DNA of 16,804 bases. Origin: Planctomycetota bacterium. Lineage in GTDB: Bacteria; Planctomycetota; Planctomycetia; Isosphaerales; Isosphaeraceae. The first letter of the stretch is position 1. Each line of letters starts with the position of its first letter. A program made the translations under genes and the position numbers. Positions 1-7,150 of this stretch are shown in pieces. Under the pieces are notes generated by a model, which saw only the letters and a program-made list of their open reading frames with translations, was not told where the DNA came from and searched no databases. The stretch spans positions 1 through 16,804 of the forward strand of contig JAKBCQ010000004.1 of assembly GCA_021807585.1 (NCBI GenBank), given 5' to 3'.

Positions 1-684
1 GCGGACGAACGGATAAAAGTCGTTCGTTCCCAGGAACGCCTCGCTCGCCTCGGCGAAATACTCCTGCTGATTCGTCGTCGCGTACGCCTTCTTCTCGGAA
101 CCGTTGAAATATACCACGCTATGATATAACTCTTTTTTCATTGCACTCCGGTAAGCGTCGAGAACCTCGCGGTTCTCGAAACCGCCCTTCAGAAACTGAT
201 GATGATAACCGTGCGCAAGCTCATGAAGCACCATCCACGGTTGTTCGATCGTCCAATTTAAAAACGTTTTCGCGTTCGCGATCTCGACGCACCTCGCCTT
301 GTCGGGGTTCATGTCGTGATCGCGCAGCCAGCCCGCGTCGGGATGATACGCCATACACGGATGATGCGGCTCGTCCTCCTCAACCCAGATCGTGATCGTC
401 TTCAAGTCGCTTAGCGGTTTCCGGCGAACCGTGCGACCGATCTGGTACAACTGAATCCGCAACAAATCGAGCGTTTGATCGGCGAGCTCGGGGCTCTTTG
501 TAAGAAAAGCCTTGTTCACAAGAACATTCCAGCCTTCAATCTTCTTACGCTCGTACCGGTCGGTCGGGTCGAAGCGTCGTTTCTCGTCGGCCGAGCCCGC
601 TCCGAATCGAGGCGAGCCGAAAGACAAGCACGTCGCGAATCCGCACGCCGCGAGGAGAGCGACCGAACGCCGATTCAAACTCAT
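1..684 (-). CDS. Secreted HExxH zinc-metallopeptidase-like protein (3' end beyond window)
   Basis: The first 228 residues of a minus-strand gene whose C-terminus lies outside the window. The start is ATG at 684, preceded by a GAGGA-type ribosome site. Residues 1-30 look like a signal peptide: two arginines, then an Ala/Leu/Cys-rich core, so export is likely. The key motif is HELAH at 154-158, inside MVLHELAHGYHH, a zincin HExxH site with two more histidines directly after it. A Glu-rich stretch (QEYFAEASEAF, 207-217) about 50 residues later could supply the third zinc ligand, as in gluzincins; E208, E212 and E215 are candidates. I cannot assign a MEROPS family. Substrate unknown. It lies 59 bases downstream of the M48 gene on the same strand, so co-transcription is plausible. 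No frameshift is visible. The peptidase-like fold is well supported; proteolytic activity is inferred. Confidence 0.8.
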   Translation of the reverse strand, partial: MSLNRRSVALLAACGFATCLSFGSPRFGAGSADEKRRFDPTDRYERKKIEGWNVLVNKAFLTKSPELADQTLDLLRIQLYQIGRTVRRKPLSDLKTITIWVEEDEPHHPCMAYHPDAGWLRDHDMNPDKARCVEIANAKTFLNWTIEQPWMVLHELAHGYHHQFLKGGFENREVLDAYRSAMKKELYHSVVYFNGSEKKAYATTNQQEYFAEASEAFLGTNDFYPFVR

Positions 685-743
685 TGAAATATCCTCACTA
701 AAAAATCCGCATATCGTAAGGCGGCGCAAACGAAGTGAATCGC

Positions 744-1646
744 TTAGCGGCCGGGATCGCCGTTGAGCTTCCTTCCTCTGGTAAGGCTCGAAGGGATCTT
801 GCCGGGGAATTCGGCCTTGATCAGTTCTTCGATCGCCCTCAGGCGAGTTTCGGGAAGGGGGTGAGTCGAAAGGAATTCGGGTGTTCGGCTTCCTCCCGAG
901 GCGGCCTTGAGGATGTTCATCACGTCGAGGAGCGCGGTGGGATTGTAACCCGCTTCAACCATGAATCGGATGCCGAAGCGATCGGCCTCGGATTCGTCGT
1001 CGCGGCCGAAGTGAAGTTGCATCATCTGATTCGCCATCGCCGCGGCGGCCATCGCGCCTTGATCGCCCCTTTGATTCTGATCGCCCGATGCGCCGATGCC
1101 GACCGCGACCGCGAGCATCTGCCCGAGCCGTCCCTTAGCCATTTGGGCCGCGGCGTGCCTGCCGACGACGTGGCCGATTTCATGACCCAATACCCCCGCC
1201 AATTCGGCCTCGTCCCCCAATTTATCGAACAAACCCTTTGTTATGAACACCTGGCCGCCCGGTAATGCAAAGGCGTTGATCGTCTTGGGATCGTCAAGTA
1301 AGCGGAAGTGAAAATTGTTCTTATAAGGGCTAAGAGCCGCGTCGCTCTCGGCGACGATTTTCGAGCCGATTCGCTCGACGAACGCGGCGGCGGCGTCTTT
1401 TCGAGGATCGAGCGCTCCTCCCATCTCGCTCGCCATTTTGGGGGCGGCTTCGAGTCCCAACGTCATCTCCTGATCGACCGAGAGCGCGATCCGCTGCTTC
1501 TTCCCCGTCACGGGGTTGACTTCGGTGTGACTGTAATAGACGAAGAGCCCGAAAGCCGCGATCAACAGCGCCATGATCATCCGCATCGGCAGTCCGCGCC
1601 GTTGCGGTCCGACCATCTGATCGGGCTCATAACCGTTGTAAGGCAT
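744..1646 (-). CDS. M48-family zinc metallopeptidase, membrane anchored
   Basis: A 300-residue protein. The start ATG at 1646 follows an AGGGAG ribosome site about 9 bases upstream. A 20-residue N-terminal segment leads into one membrane helix (about 24-39), then a soluble domain. Catalytic signatures are complete: HEIGH at 155-159 (zinc ligands H155 and H159, general base E156), followed by VVGRHAAAQ, and ESEAD at 218-222, whose E218 is the expected third ligand. STHPLPETRL near 270-279 is the usual C-terminal M48 landmark. The family includes LoiP/YggG, BepA and HtpX, which act in envelope or membrane protein quality control. The single-anchor layout is more like LoiP/BepA-type peptidases than polytopic HtpX. 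No TPR repeats are present. It sits between the M50 gene (117 bases upstream) and the HExxH gene (59 bases downstream), all on the minus strand. Family call firm; target unknown. Confidence 0.92.
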   Translation of the reverse strand: MPYNGYEPDQMVGPQRRGLPMRMIMALLIAAFGLFVYYSHTEVNPVTGKKQRIALSVDQEMTLGLEAAPKMASEMGGALDPRKDAAAAFVERIGSKIVAESDAALSPYKNNFHFRLLDDPKTINAFALPGGQVFITKGLFDKLGDEAELAGVLGHEIGHVVGRHAAAQMAKGRLGQMLAVAVGIGASGDQNQRGDQGAMAAAAMANQMMQLHFGRDDESEADRFGIRFMVEAGYNPTALLDVMNILKAASGGSRTPEFLSTHPLPETRLRAIEELIKAEFPGKIPSSLTRGRKLNGDPGR

Positions 1647-1763
1647 CGTTCGTTTCTCCCTTTAATCGATAGATATCAAAAATAATAGCGATTGATCGAT
1701 CTCGAACGCCGATCGAGGCGATCGCGCATCGGCGCTTCGCGCACGAGCGTATTATGCCGATCG

Positions 1764-2552
1764 TCATTTCGATTTCCACCAATCGGCGGGATCGCGTTCG
1801 GTGCGGTATCCGCGGTATCCGCCGGTCATTCTGAGCAGGTAGAAGTTGTACGCGGCGAAGATCAGGAAGAAGATCAGGAGAAATTCGTCCTTGCGCACGA
1901 AGCCGACGATCGCCATCAAGGCCGCGGTCGCGATCGAAAGGATGTGGGTCGACCGCATCGGCGCGCTCGCTCCCGATCGCTCGAAAAGCGCCTCGGACAT
2001 CTGGCCGCCGTCGAGCGGCCAGATCGGCAAAAGATTCACTAATCCCCAACATAAGTTCACCCAAATCATCTGAACGAATATGAATCGGCCTATATAAGGG
2101 AGCCGTTGGATGCTCGCCGCCGCCGAGTCGAAGTCGCCGGGGCCGATATCGTAGAGCGCCAAGACGTCGAGCGGGCGCACGCCGATCGCGATATAGCCGA
2201 AGAGAAACACGATCGCGGCGAGGATGAATCCCGCCCCCGGCCCGCAGAACGCGATCAAGAGCCGCTCGGAGATCGTCAGGAAGCGCCCCTCGTGCACGCA
2301 CAGCCCGCCCATTCCGTGAAGCACAATCCAGGGACGCTCGCGACATGCGCGAGCCGCGAGAGCGTGCCCCGTTTCGTGGATCAGGATCGAAACGAAAACG
2401 ACCCCCGCCCAGATGAACGCGGGCCTTAAATCGCCGCCGCCGGCTCGATACGTCAGAAGCGAAGTGAGCCAAAAAAACGGATGAATCCGCACGGGGAAGC
2501 CCAAAAAGCGGAACTTGACGTCGTACGGTGTGCGAGCGGGTTCGGCGAGCAT
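1764..2552 (-). CDS. Site-2 protease family (M50) intramembrane metalloprotease
   Basis: A 262-residue polytopic membrane protein. HETGH at 59-63 lies inside a hydrophobic helix (about 46-68), and the second signature NLLPIWPLDGGQ starts at N173 with the metal-binding Asp at D181. This pair defines site-2 proteases, which cut substrates within the membrane. Other hydrophobic segments lie near 22-36, 97-124, 158-178 and 194-230. No PDZ or CBS domain is present, so this is a minimal member, unlike RseP (PDZ) or SpoIVFB-like proteins with a CBS domain. Members often release membrane-bound regulators; the substrate here is unknown and no anti-sigma gene is visible nearby. The ATG at 2552 has only a weak GGA upstream. 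It is the first gene of a likely minus-strand unit with the M48 and HExxH genes, and is divergent from the channel gene at 2970. Confidence 0.92.
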   Translation of the reverse strand: MLAEPARTPYDVKFRFLGFPVRIHPFFWLTSLLTYRAGGGDLRPAFIWAGVVFVSILIHETGHALAARACRERPWIVLHGMGGLCVHEGRFLTISERLLIAFCGPGAGFILAAIVFLFGYIAIGVRPLDVLALYDIGPGDFDSAAASIQRLPYIGRFIFVQMIWVNLCWGLVNLLPIWPLDGGQMSEALFERSGASAPMRSTHILSIATAALMAIVGFVRKDEFLLIFFLIFAAYNFYLLRMTGGYRGYRTERDPADWWKSK

Positions 2553-2805
2553 CGGCTATTATCCAAGCATAACGACATAGTAATAAGGCGCGTGCGGGGC
2601 GCTCGTGCGTGATCCGCGGATGACCGGGACGCGTCTCACAACCCGAATCATACCAAAATTCCGCGGTCGCGATCGTACCGTTCGCCTTATCGGCGGATCG
2701 GGATCGCTCAAACTCGGCCTTTTTGTTCGATCGTCTTGATTCGCTTTCGCGTCGTGATTGACCTTGCCAGAAATCGGCTTCCTTGGCTCAATGCCGACCG
2801 CGGAT

Positions 2806-2847
2806 TCGATCGCGAGGCGAGGGCGCCGGCGCGTCTCGATCGCGAGG
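2806..2847. repeat. 12-base direct repeat TCGATCGCGAGG, two copies 30 bases apart
   Basis: TCGATCGCGAGG occurs at 2806-2817 and again at 2836-2847, about 120 bases upstream of the channel gene. The 30-base spacing is close to three helical turns, so a paired regulator site is conceivable. The word contains the CGATCG hexamer that is very common throughout the window, so chance is a real alternative. Confidence 0.3.
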
Positions 2848-2958
2848 GGCGTCTCACGTAGTGGCTCGATCGAACCGATTACAACGCGAAACCGCGGATT
2901 CGCCCGAAGCCGTTCGTTTTGAAACTCGGTTCGTTTCGTCGGTTCCGGATTTGGTTCC

Positions 2959-2967
2959 AAGGAGGGG
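2959..2967 (+). promoter_or_regulatory. Ribosome binding site deciding the start of the channel gene
   Basis: AAGGAGGGG lies just before the ATG at 2970. It is the strongest Shine-Dalgarno match in the window and selects that ATG over an in-frame TTG at 2919, which has no such site. Confidence 0.75.
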
Positions 2968-2969
2968 TC

Positions 2970-4307
2970 ATGAGCGAGAAACGCGGAACGCATAACGCGT
3001 CGCGGCGGGCCGATATGGTGACGATGGCGATGCTGGCGCTCGCCTTTTTGTTTCCGATCGGGCTCATGATCGGCAACCCGACGCTCATGTTCGAGCGCGG
3101 CTGGGAGCAGTATGTCGGCACGGGGATCTACTTTTGGGCGGTCGTCACGTTGATTCTTGAGCTCAGATTTCTTAGAGGCAACGACAAAGCCTTCGACGAG
3201 GCGCCGGGGTGGCTCAAATCCACAAAACTTGGCGCGTCGATCGCCCCCGACGATTCCCGCTTGCTCGCGGCTCGGATTCGTCATTTAACGAGACACGCCG
3301 AGTCCGAAACCGCCAAGCCCTCGATGGATCAGTTCATGCAGCTCAACCAAGAGGCTTCGGGGCTCGATCAGGAGCAGGCTTCGGGACGATTCACGCTCAC
3401 CAAATATATTTTGTATTTGCTTCCCGTGATCGGATTTATCGGCACGGTCGAGGGGATCTCGAAGGCGCTGATGAACATCAGCCGCGTATTGCCGATGGTG
3501 AAAGACCTCGACGGCTTTTTGAGCAACCTGACGAGCGTGACCTCGGCGCTCCAGATCGCGTTCGACAGCACGCTCCTCGCGTTGTTCTTGAGCGCGGCGC
3601 TTATGCTTGCGCAAACGCTTGTTCATCGTCGTGCCGAGGAGTTGCTGGCTCGCATCGATAGATTTATTGATGAGGAAGTTTTGCCGCGATTGGGGAGTTT
3701 GCAGACGATCGAAAAGGGATCGTTCGCCGATCTCGCGGCGACTCTCGACGCTCGCTTCCAGGCGCTCGAGGCGGCGTTGCTGGGACAGGCCGAGACTTCG
3801 CGTGCGGCGATCGCGGGGTTGACCGCTCGGTTGGGAGACGGCCTGGGGATGGGGCCTTATATCGAGCGGTTCGCCGAATCGATCGGTCCGCTTCCCGAGG
3901 CGTTCGCGAGCTTCCGCCGCGGCGCCGAGACGTTCGGCGGACTCGGCGACGAGCTTCGCGAATTGGCCGAATCGGGCGAGGCGACGCGACGCTCGGCGGC
4001 GAGCCTGGGACGGATCGAATCGGCGCTCGCATCGAACGCGGGGCCCGATGAACAATTGACCGAAATTCAGCGCGGAATCGACCGCACATGCGCCGCGATC
4101 GAATCGCTTTCGACCGCGTGGGCGCAATCGCTCGAAAAATCGAGCCGAGCCACCCAGGAGCAGCTCGCCCGCACGCTCAGCAGCCTGAAAGACGCGCTCG
4201 ACTTGCTGCAGGTTTCGATCGAGCAGGGGAATTCGCTTTATCGAAATATCGTCAAGAAAATGTTCGACGATCGTTCGTTCGGCGGCGACGGAGTGAAGGC
4301 CGCGTGA
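2970..4307 (+). CDS. MotA/TolQ/ExbB-type proton channel family membrane protein
   Basis: A 445-residue protein. It starts at ATG 2970 because of a strong AAGGAGGGG site; an in-frame TTG at 2919 is less likely. Hydrophobic helices lie near 16-35 and 52-68, followed by a 75-residue cytoplasmic loop. A pair of helices then carries the family signature: LPVIGFIGTVEGI (151-163) and the SALQIAFDSTLLALFLS stretch (202-218). In MotA, TolQ and ExbB these helices form the pentameric channel through which protons drive a partner subunit. The C-terminal half (about 230-430) is Ala/Glu/Leu-rich, soluble and probably helical or coiled-coil, longer than the tail of TolQ or ExbB and more like the extended tails of ZorA-type proteins. 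The next gene, 93 bases downstream, encodes a plausible partner. Family membership is well supported; the cargo and physiological role are not known. Confidence 0.85.
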   Translation: MSEKRGTHNASRRADMVTMAMLALAFLFPIGLMIGNPTLMFERGWEQYVGTGIYFWAVVTLILELRFLRGNDKAFDEAPGWLKSTKLGASIAPDDSRLLAARIRHLTRHAESETAKPSMDQFMQLNQEASGLDQEQASGRFTLTKYILYLLPVIGFIGTVEGISKALMNISRVLPMVKDLDGFLSNLTSVTSALQIAFDSTLLALFLSAALMLAQTLVHRRAEELLARIDRFIDEEVLPRLGSLQTIEKGSFADLAATLDARFQALEAALLGQAETSRAAIAGLTARLGDGLGMGPYIERFAESIGPLPEAFASFRRGAETFGGLGDELRELAESGEATRRSAASLGRIESALASNAGPDEQLTEIQRGIDRTCAAIESLSTAWAQSLEKSSRATQEQLARTLSSLKDALDLLQVSIEQGNSLYRNIVKKMFDDRSFGGDGVKAA

Positions 4308-4331
4308 TCGATCGAACGGTTTGATTCAATA

Positions 4332-4345
4332 AATTTGATCAAATT
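4332..4345. promoter_or_regulatory. 14-base perfect palindrome AATTTGATCAAATT in the gap between the two module genes
   Basis: AATTTGATCAAATT equals its own reverse complement and sits in an AT-rich island between the channel gene and its partner. A TATGAT hexamer at 4360-4365 could serve as a -10 box, with TTGATC at 4335-4340 as a poor -35 at a 19-base spacing, which would place the palindrome over a promoter. It could equally be a weak hairpin. There is no U-tract, so an intrinsic terminator is unlikely. Confidence 0.35.
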
Positions 4346-4400
4346 GATCATTTATCGGGTATGATTAATCGTTTGATTTCCGAAACGGGGACGGTTTGCG

Positions 4401-5192
4401 ATGCGAAGGTCGAGACGAGGGCTTGGAGGCGGCGAGTTCGGCGGGTCGGGTGAAGACTCGTTCGTCGCGGTCGTCGTCACCAAGCTGACGGGCGCGCTTT
4501 TGTTCATCTTATTGCTAACGATGGTGATCATGGCGCTCGCTCCCAAGGCGGTCGATCTCGCGGACGGATCGAGCCCGAAGAATCGAACGCCCGGCGATCC
4601 GCCGTTGCCGCTTGAGATCAGGACGCCCGATCGGCTTCCCGAGGCGATCGTCGGCAGACCTTATGTGCTTGCGCCCGCGTCCGTCGGCGGGGTGGGGAAG
4701 CCGCGCTGGACGGTCGCGGGAGAGCTTCCCAAGGGGCTCAAGTTCGATCCCGAAAAGGGGTGCATCGAGGGAACGCCGACACGCGCCACGCCCGAACCGG
4801 TCGCGATCACGCTTCGGGTTTCGGACGATCACGATACCGCGATCGCGACGACGAATCTGGTCGTTTATCAACCGAGCGATCGCCTCGTACTTCCATCAAA
4901 GTTCGCCCCGGCTTTGCCGGCGATTCCATGGCGGTCGTGGATGGAGCAGGGGTTCGGCTTTTTGGTGCTTTGGCTGGCTCACGTTGTGGGGATGAATTCG
5001 CTCGCGAATGTCGAACGTTGGACGCGCGAAAAAGCGCGATCGGCGTACGACGATTCGAGCTCGGAACAGGCGAGGGGCGCGGATGAGCGGTCGAGGCGCA
5101 AGCGGTTCCTGATTTATCGCGCGGCGCTGCGGTTGGGGACGATCTCGGCCGCGGCGATCCTGGCGGCGTTTCTCGCGTGGCCGCGCGGGTAG
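4401..5192 (+). CDS. Membrane protein with ExbD-like first helix and periplasmic He_PIG (Ig-like) domain
   Basis: A 263-residue protein starting at ATG 4401, with GGGGA 9 bases upstream. A glycine-rich N-terminus (1-17) precedes a membrane helix at about 22-46. Its pattern, VTKLTGALLFILLLTM and then ALAPKAVDL, resembles the ExbD/TolR helix (VTPFID, then AAP). The usual membrane Asp falls on a Gly here; the nearest acidic residues are E18 and D19, before the helix. Residues 70-147 match a He_PIG putative Ig domain: GRPYVL, LPKGLKFDPEKG, EGTPT and a final LRVSDDHDTA strand. Two further hydrophobic stretches lie near 164-182 and 236-260, separated by a charged segment. No OmpA/peptidoglycan-binding domain is present. 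Position directly after the TolQ-like gene suggests they form one complex. That partnership is inferred. Confidence 0.72.
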   Translation: MRRSRRGLGGGEFGGSGEDSFVAVVVTKLTGALLFILLLTMVIMALAPKAVDLADGSSPKNRTPGDPPLPLEIRTPDRLPEAIVGRPYVLAPASVGGVGKPRWTVAGELPKGLKFDPEKGCIEGTPTRATPEPVAITLRVSDDHDTAIATTNLVVYQPSDRLVLPSKFAPALPAIPWRSWMEQGFGFLVLWLAHVVGMNSLANVERWTREKARSAYDDSSSEQARGADERSRRKRFLIYRAALRLGTISAAAILAAFLAWPRG

Positions 5193-5229
5193 CTCGATTG
5201 AATCGCCGACGATTCCGTTGTATTGTGAA

Positions 5230-5266
5230 AGCGCCGAGGCCTTACGAGTCGCATCGCCTCGGCGCT
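5230..5266 (+). terminator. Strong hairpin with 11-base perfect stem, probable terminator after the channel module
   Basis: AGCGCCGAGGC (5230-5240) pairs perfectly with GCCTCGGCGCT (5256-5266) across a 15-base loop. It lies 37 bases after the He_PIG gene stop and 31 bases before the aldehyde dehydrogenase start. The stem is GC-rich. The run of T is short and displaced (ACTTTT, ending at 5280), so it is not a textbook intrinsic terminator. It could instead be a leader hairpin of the dehydrogenase mRNA. Confidence 0.55.
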
Positions 5267-5297
5267 CTCCGATCACTTTTCGACGGGAATCGACGTC

Positions 5298-6770
5298 ATG
5301 GCCGCTGTAAAAACTGATATTAGCATGAATTTTCAGACAAAGATGTACATCAACGGCGAATGGATCGACGCCGACGGCGGAGGAACGCTCGACGTGATCA
5401 ACCCCGCGGACGAATCGACGATCGCGAAGGTCGCTTACGGCGGCCGGGCCGAGGCCGATCGCGCAATCGAGGCGGCGACGAAAGCGTTTCCCAAATGGAG
5501 CGCGCTCACGGCTTACGACCGCGCCAAGGTTTTGAAAAAGACGGCCGATCTGATGCGTGAACGAGCCGATCGGATGGCTCGCACGCTCACGCTCGAGCAA
5601 GGCAAGCCGCTTCCCGAGGCCAAGGCCGAGGTGCTGCACGCGGCGGATACATTCGAGTGGTTCGCCGAGGAAGGCAAACGCGCGTACGGTCAAATCATCC
5701 CGCAATCGAACGCGATGAAGCGTCATCATGCGATTAAGCATCCCGTGGGAGTCGTGGGGACGATCACGCCCTGGAACTTCCCGATCACGTTGCCGAGCCG
5801 GAAGATCGCTCCGGCGCTCGCGGTCGGTTGCACCGTGGTTTCTCGTCCCGCCGAGCAAACTCCGCTCGTTCTGATCCAGTTATTTGAATGTCTTCAAGAG
5901 GCGGGGGCGCCTCCGGGAGTCGCGAATTTGGTGCTTTCGTCGGCGGTTCCGTTCGCCGACTCGCTCTTCGCTCACGCCGCGGTCCGCAAGATCAGCTTCA
6001 CGGGTTCGACCCCCGTCGGCAAAGAACTGATTCGCCGATCGGCCGACGGAGTCAAACGATTGAGCCTCGAGCTCGGCGGCCACGCGCCGTTGATCGTCTT
6101 TCCCGACGCCGACGTCGAACAGGTGGCGCAGGCCGCCGTGATCGGCAAATTCCGCAATAATGGACAAGTTTGCATTGCTCCTTCGCGATTTTATGTTCAT
6201 GAGAAGATCGCGGGTCGATTCACCGAGACCGCTGTCGAGATGACGCGCAAGCTCAAGATCGGCAACGGCCTGGAGGACGGCGTTCAGGTCGGCCCGATGT
6301 TCGAGGAGCGCGCTCTCGCCAAAACCGCGAGCCTGATCGACGACGCCAAGAACAAGGGGGCGAAGATCCTTCTCGGCGGCGAACGGTCGAAGCGGTTCGA
6401 CAAGGGCTACTTTTTCGAGCCGACGGTCATCCGCGAGGTCGACGGTGCGATGCGGATTATGACCGAGGAACCGTTCGCGCCGGTGATGCCTTTGATCGAT
6501 TTCTCGAAGCTCGAAGACGTCATCGCCGCGGCGAACAACACCCCCTTCGGCCTTGCGGCGTATGTCTTTACGAACGATCTCACCGTCGCCACGAGGATGG
6601 CCGAGGGGCTTGAAGCCGGCATTATCGGCATCAACGACCCCGTTCCCGCGACCCCCCAATGTCCGTTCGGCGGGATGAAAGAATCGGGCATGGGGCGAGA
6701 GCTTGGACATGAAGGTCTCGAGGCATATCTTGAAACTAAATATGTTTCGATCGGTCTGCGAGCGTTTTGA
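5298..6770 (+). CDS. NAD(P)-dependent aldehyde dehydrogenase, succinate-semialdehyde dehydrogenase type
   Basis: A full-length 490-residue ALDH. It oxidises an aldehyde to its acid with NAD(P)+. The closest recognisable subgroup is succinate-semialdehyde dehydrogenase (GabD/ALDH5-like), judged from [10 protein letters not shown] and [13 protein letters not shown] near 103-131. Catalytic residues are in place: N160 in TPWNF, general base E258 in LELGG, and nucleophile C292 in [20 protein letters not shown] (about 234-244) belongs to the cofactor fold. The usual KPAE cofactor-site lysine is Arg here (SRPAEQTP, R183), which some ALDH subgroups share. The ATG at 5298 has a weak GGGAA upstream; an internal ATG at 5325 is possible but has no better site. 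No GABA transaminase gene is nearby, so the substrate is unproved. It stands alone, after a hairpin and before a long gap. ALDH call firm; substrate moderate. Confidence 0.92.
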   Translation: MAAVKTDISMNFQTKMYINGEWIDADGGGTLDVINPADESTIAKVAYGGRAEADRAIEAATKAFPKWSALTAYDRAKVLKKTADLMRERADRMARTLTLEQGKPLPEAKAEVLHAADTFEWFAEEGKRAYGQIIPQSNAMKRHHAIKHPVGVVGTITPWNFPITLPSRKIAPALAVGCTVVSRPAEQTPLVLIQLFECLQEAGAPPGVANLVLSSAVPFADSLFAHAAVRKISFTGSTPVGKELIRRSADGVKRLSLELGGHAPLIVFPDADVEQVAQAAVIGKFRNNGQVCIAPSRFYVHEKIAGRFTETAVEMTRKLKIGNGLEDGVQVGPMFEERALAKTASLIDDAKNKGAKILLGGERSKRFDKGYFFEPTVIREVDGAMRIMTEEPFAPVMPLIDFSKLEDVIAAANNTPFGLAAYVFTNDLTVATRMAEGLEAGIIGINDPVPATPQCPFGGMKESGMGRELGHEGLEAYLETKYVSIGLRAF

Positions 6771-6794
6771 TCGTGCGGATTAATGAACGCTCGC
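6758..6794 (+). terminator. Inverted repeat spanning the aldehyde dehydrogenase stop codon, weak terminator candidate
   Basis: GCGAGCGTT (6758-6766) is perfectly complementary to AACGCTCGC (6786-6794) across 19 bases, and the stop codon (6768-6770) lies in the loop. There is no downstream T-tract. It could be a 3'-end hairpin or chance. Confidence 0.35.
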
Positions 6795-7150
6795 CGATCC
6801 GGGTCGTCTTGAGGGGATGTTTCTCTCAAACACTCATCGTCGCGCGTCCGCTTTTCATGGAATCTCCGCGGATCACGTTTTCGCGAATCTCGGCGGTTGA
6901 TTTTCATTGACACCGGCGGTCTGTATCGATTGTGACGAGGGTTTTCCGCGGCCGAACCTCATCGTTTCGAGGTCGGGGTCGGGTTTGATCGGTATGAAAA
7001 CGATTGTGTCGCGGTCGCATTCACGCTTTTGGTGTGTTTTGGTCGATAGAATGAGATATTCGAGATTTCGATCAAGATTCGCCCACCGAGAGCGAATAGA
7101 CGATTAGGCGCGGTTGATTTTACACCGACAACTTGAAGGGGACTGCGGAG
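6771..7150. other. Intergenic region upstream of the CvpA-family gene
   Basis: About 380 bases with no convincing gene. The only sizeable frame (6907-7107) gives an Arg/Ser-rich sequence with no ribosome site. TTGACA at 6907-6912 is a perfect -35 hexamer but has no good -10 at 16-18 bases. TAGAAT at 7047-7052 is a possible -10 without a good -35. Promoter placement is therefore unresolved. Confidence 0.45.
7136..7142 (+). promoter_or_regulatory. Ribosome binding site deciding the start of the CvpA-family gene
   Basis: AAGGGGA lies 8 bases before the ATG at 7151. An in-frame TTG at 7133 would overlap this site and add six residues, so the ATG is preferred. Confidence 0.6.

Larger units (their letters stand above)
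2553..2969. other. Divergent intergenic region between the protease cluster and the channel module
   Basis: About 417 bases without a convincing gene; it must carry the promoters for both directions. I see no clear -35/-10 pair. The short reading frames here begin with TTG and read as Arg/Ser-rich sequence typical of non-coding frames in this composition. A 12-base direct repeat occurs at 2806-2817 and 2836-2847 (listed separately). Confidence 0.5.

Noticed and set aside
2919..2969. TTG start giving 17 extra residues to the channel protein
   Set aside because: It has no ribosome site, while the ATG at 2970 has AAGGAGGGG directly upstream.
2559..3284. 241-codon open frame on the minus strand over the intergenic region and the start of the channel gene
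   Set aside because: It lies opposite a well-supported gene, and its translation is Arg/Pro-rich with no motif; it is the GC-driven shadow of the plus-strand frame.
2970..5192. Zorya anti-phage system (ZorAB)
   Set aside because: The channel subunit has a ZorA-like long tail, but the partner lacks the OmpA-like domain of ZorB and no ZorC/D/E-type gene is adjacent.
4896..6710. Long minus-strand open frames (about 320 and 276 codons) opposite the He_PIG and aldehyde dehydrogenase genes
   Set aside because: The aldehyde dehydrogenase has complete catalytic motifs on the plus strand; the antisense translations are Arg/His-rich and featureless.
6907..7107. 66-codon plus-strand frame before the CvpA-family gene
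   Set aside because: No ribosome site, a non-standard start, and an Arg/Ser-rich product without hydrophobic or conserved pattern.
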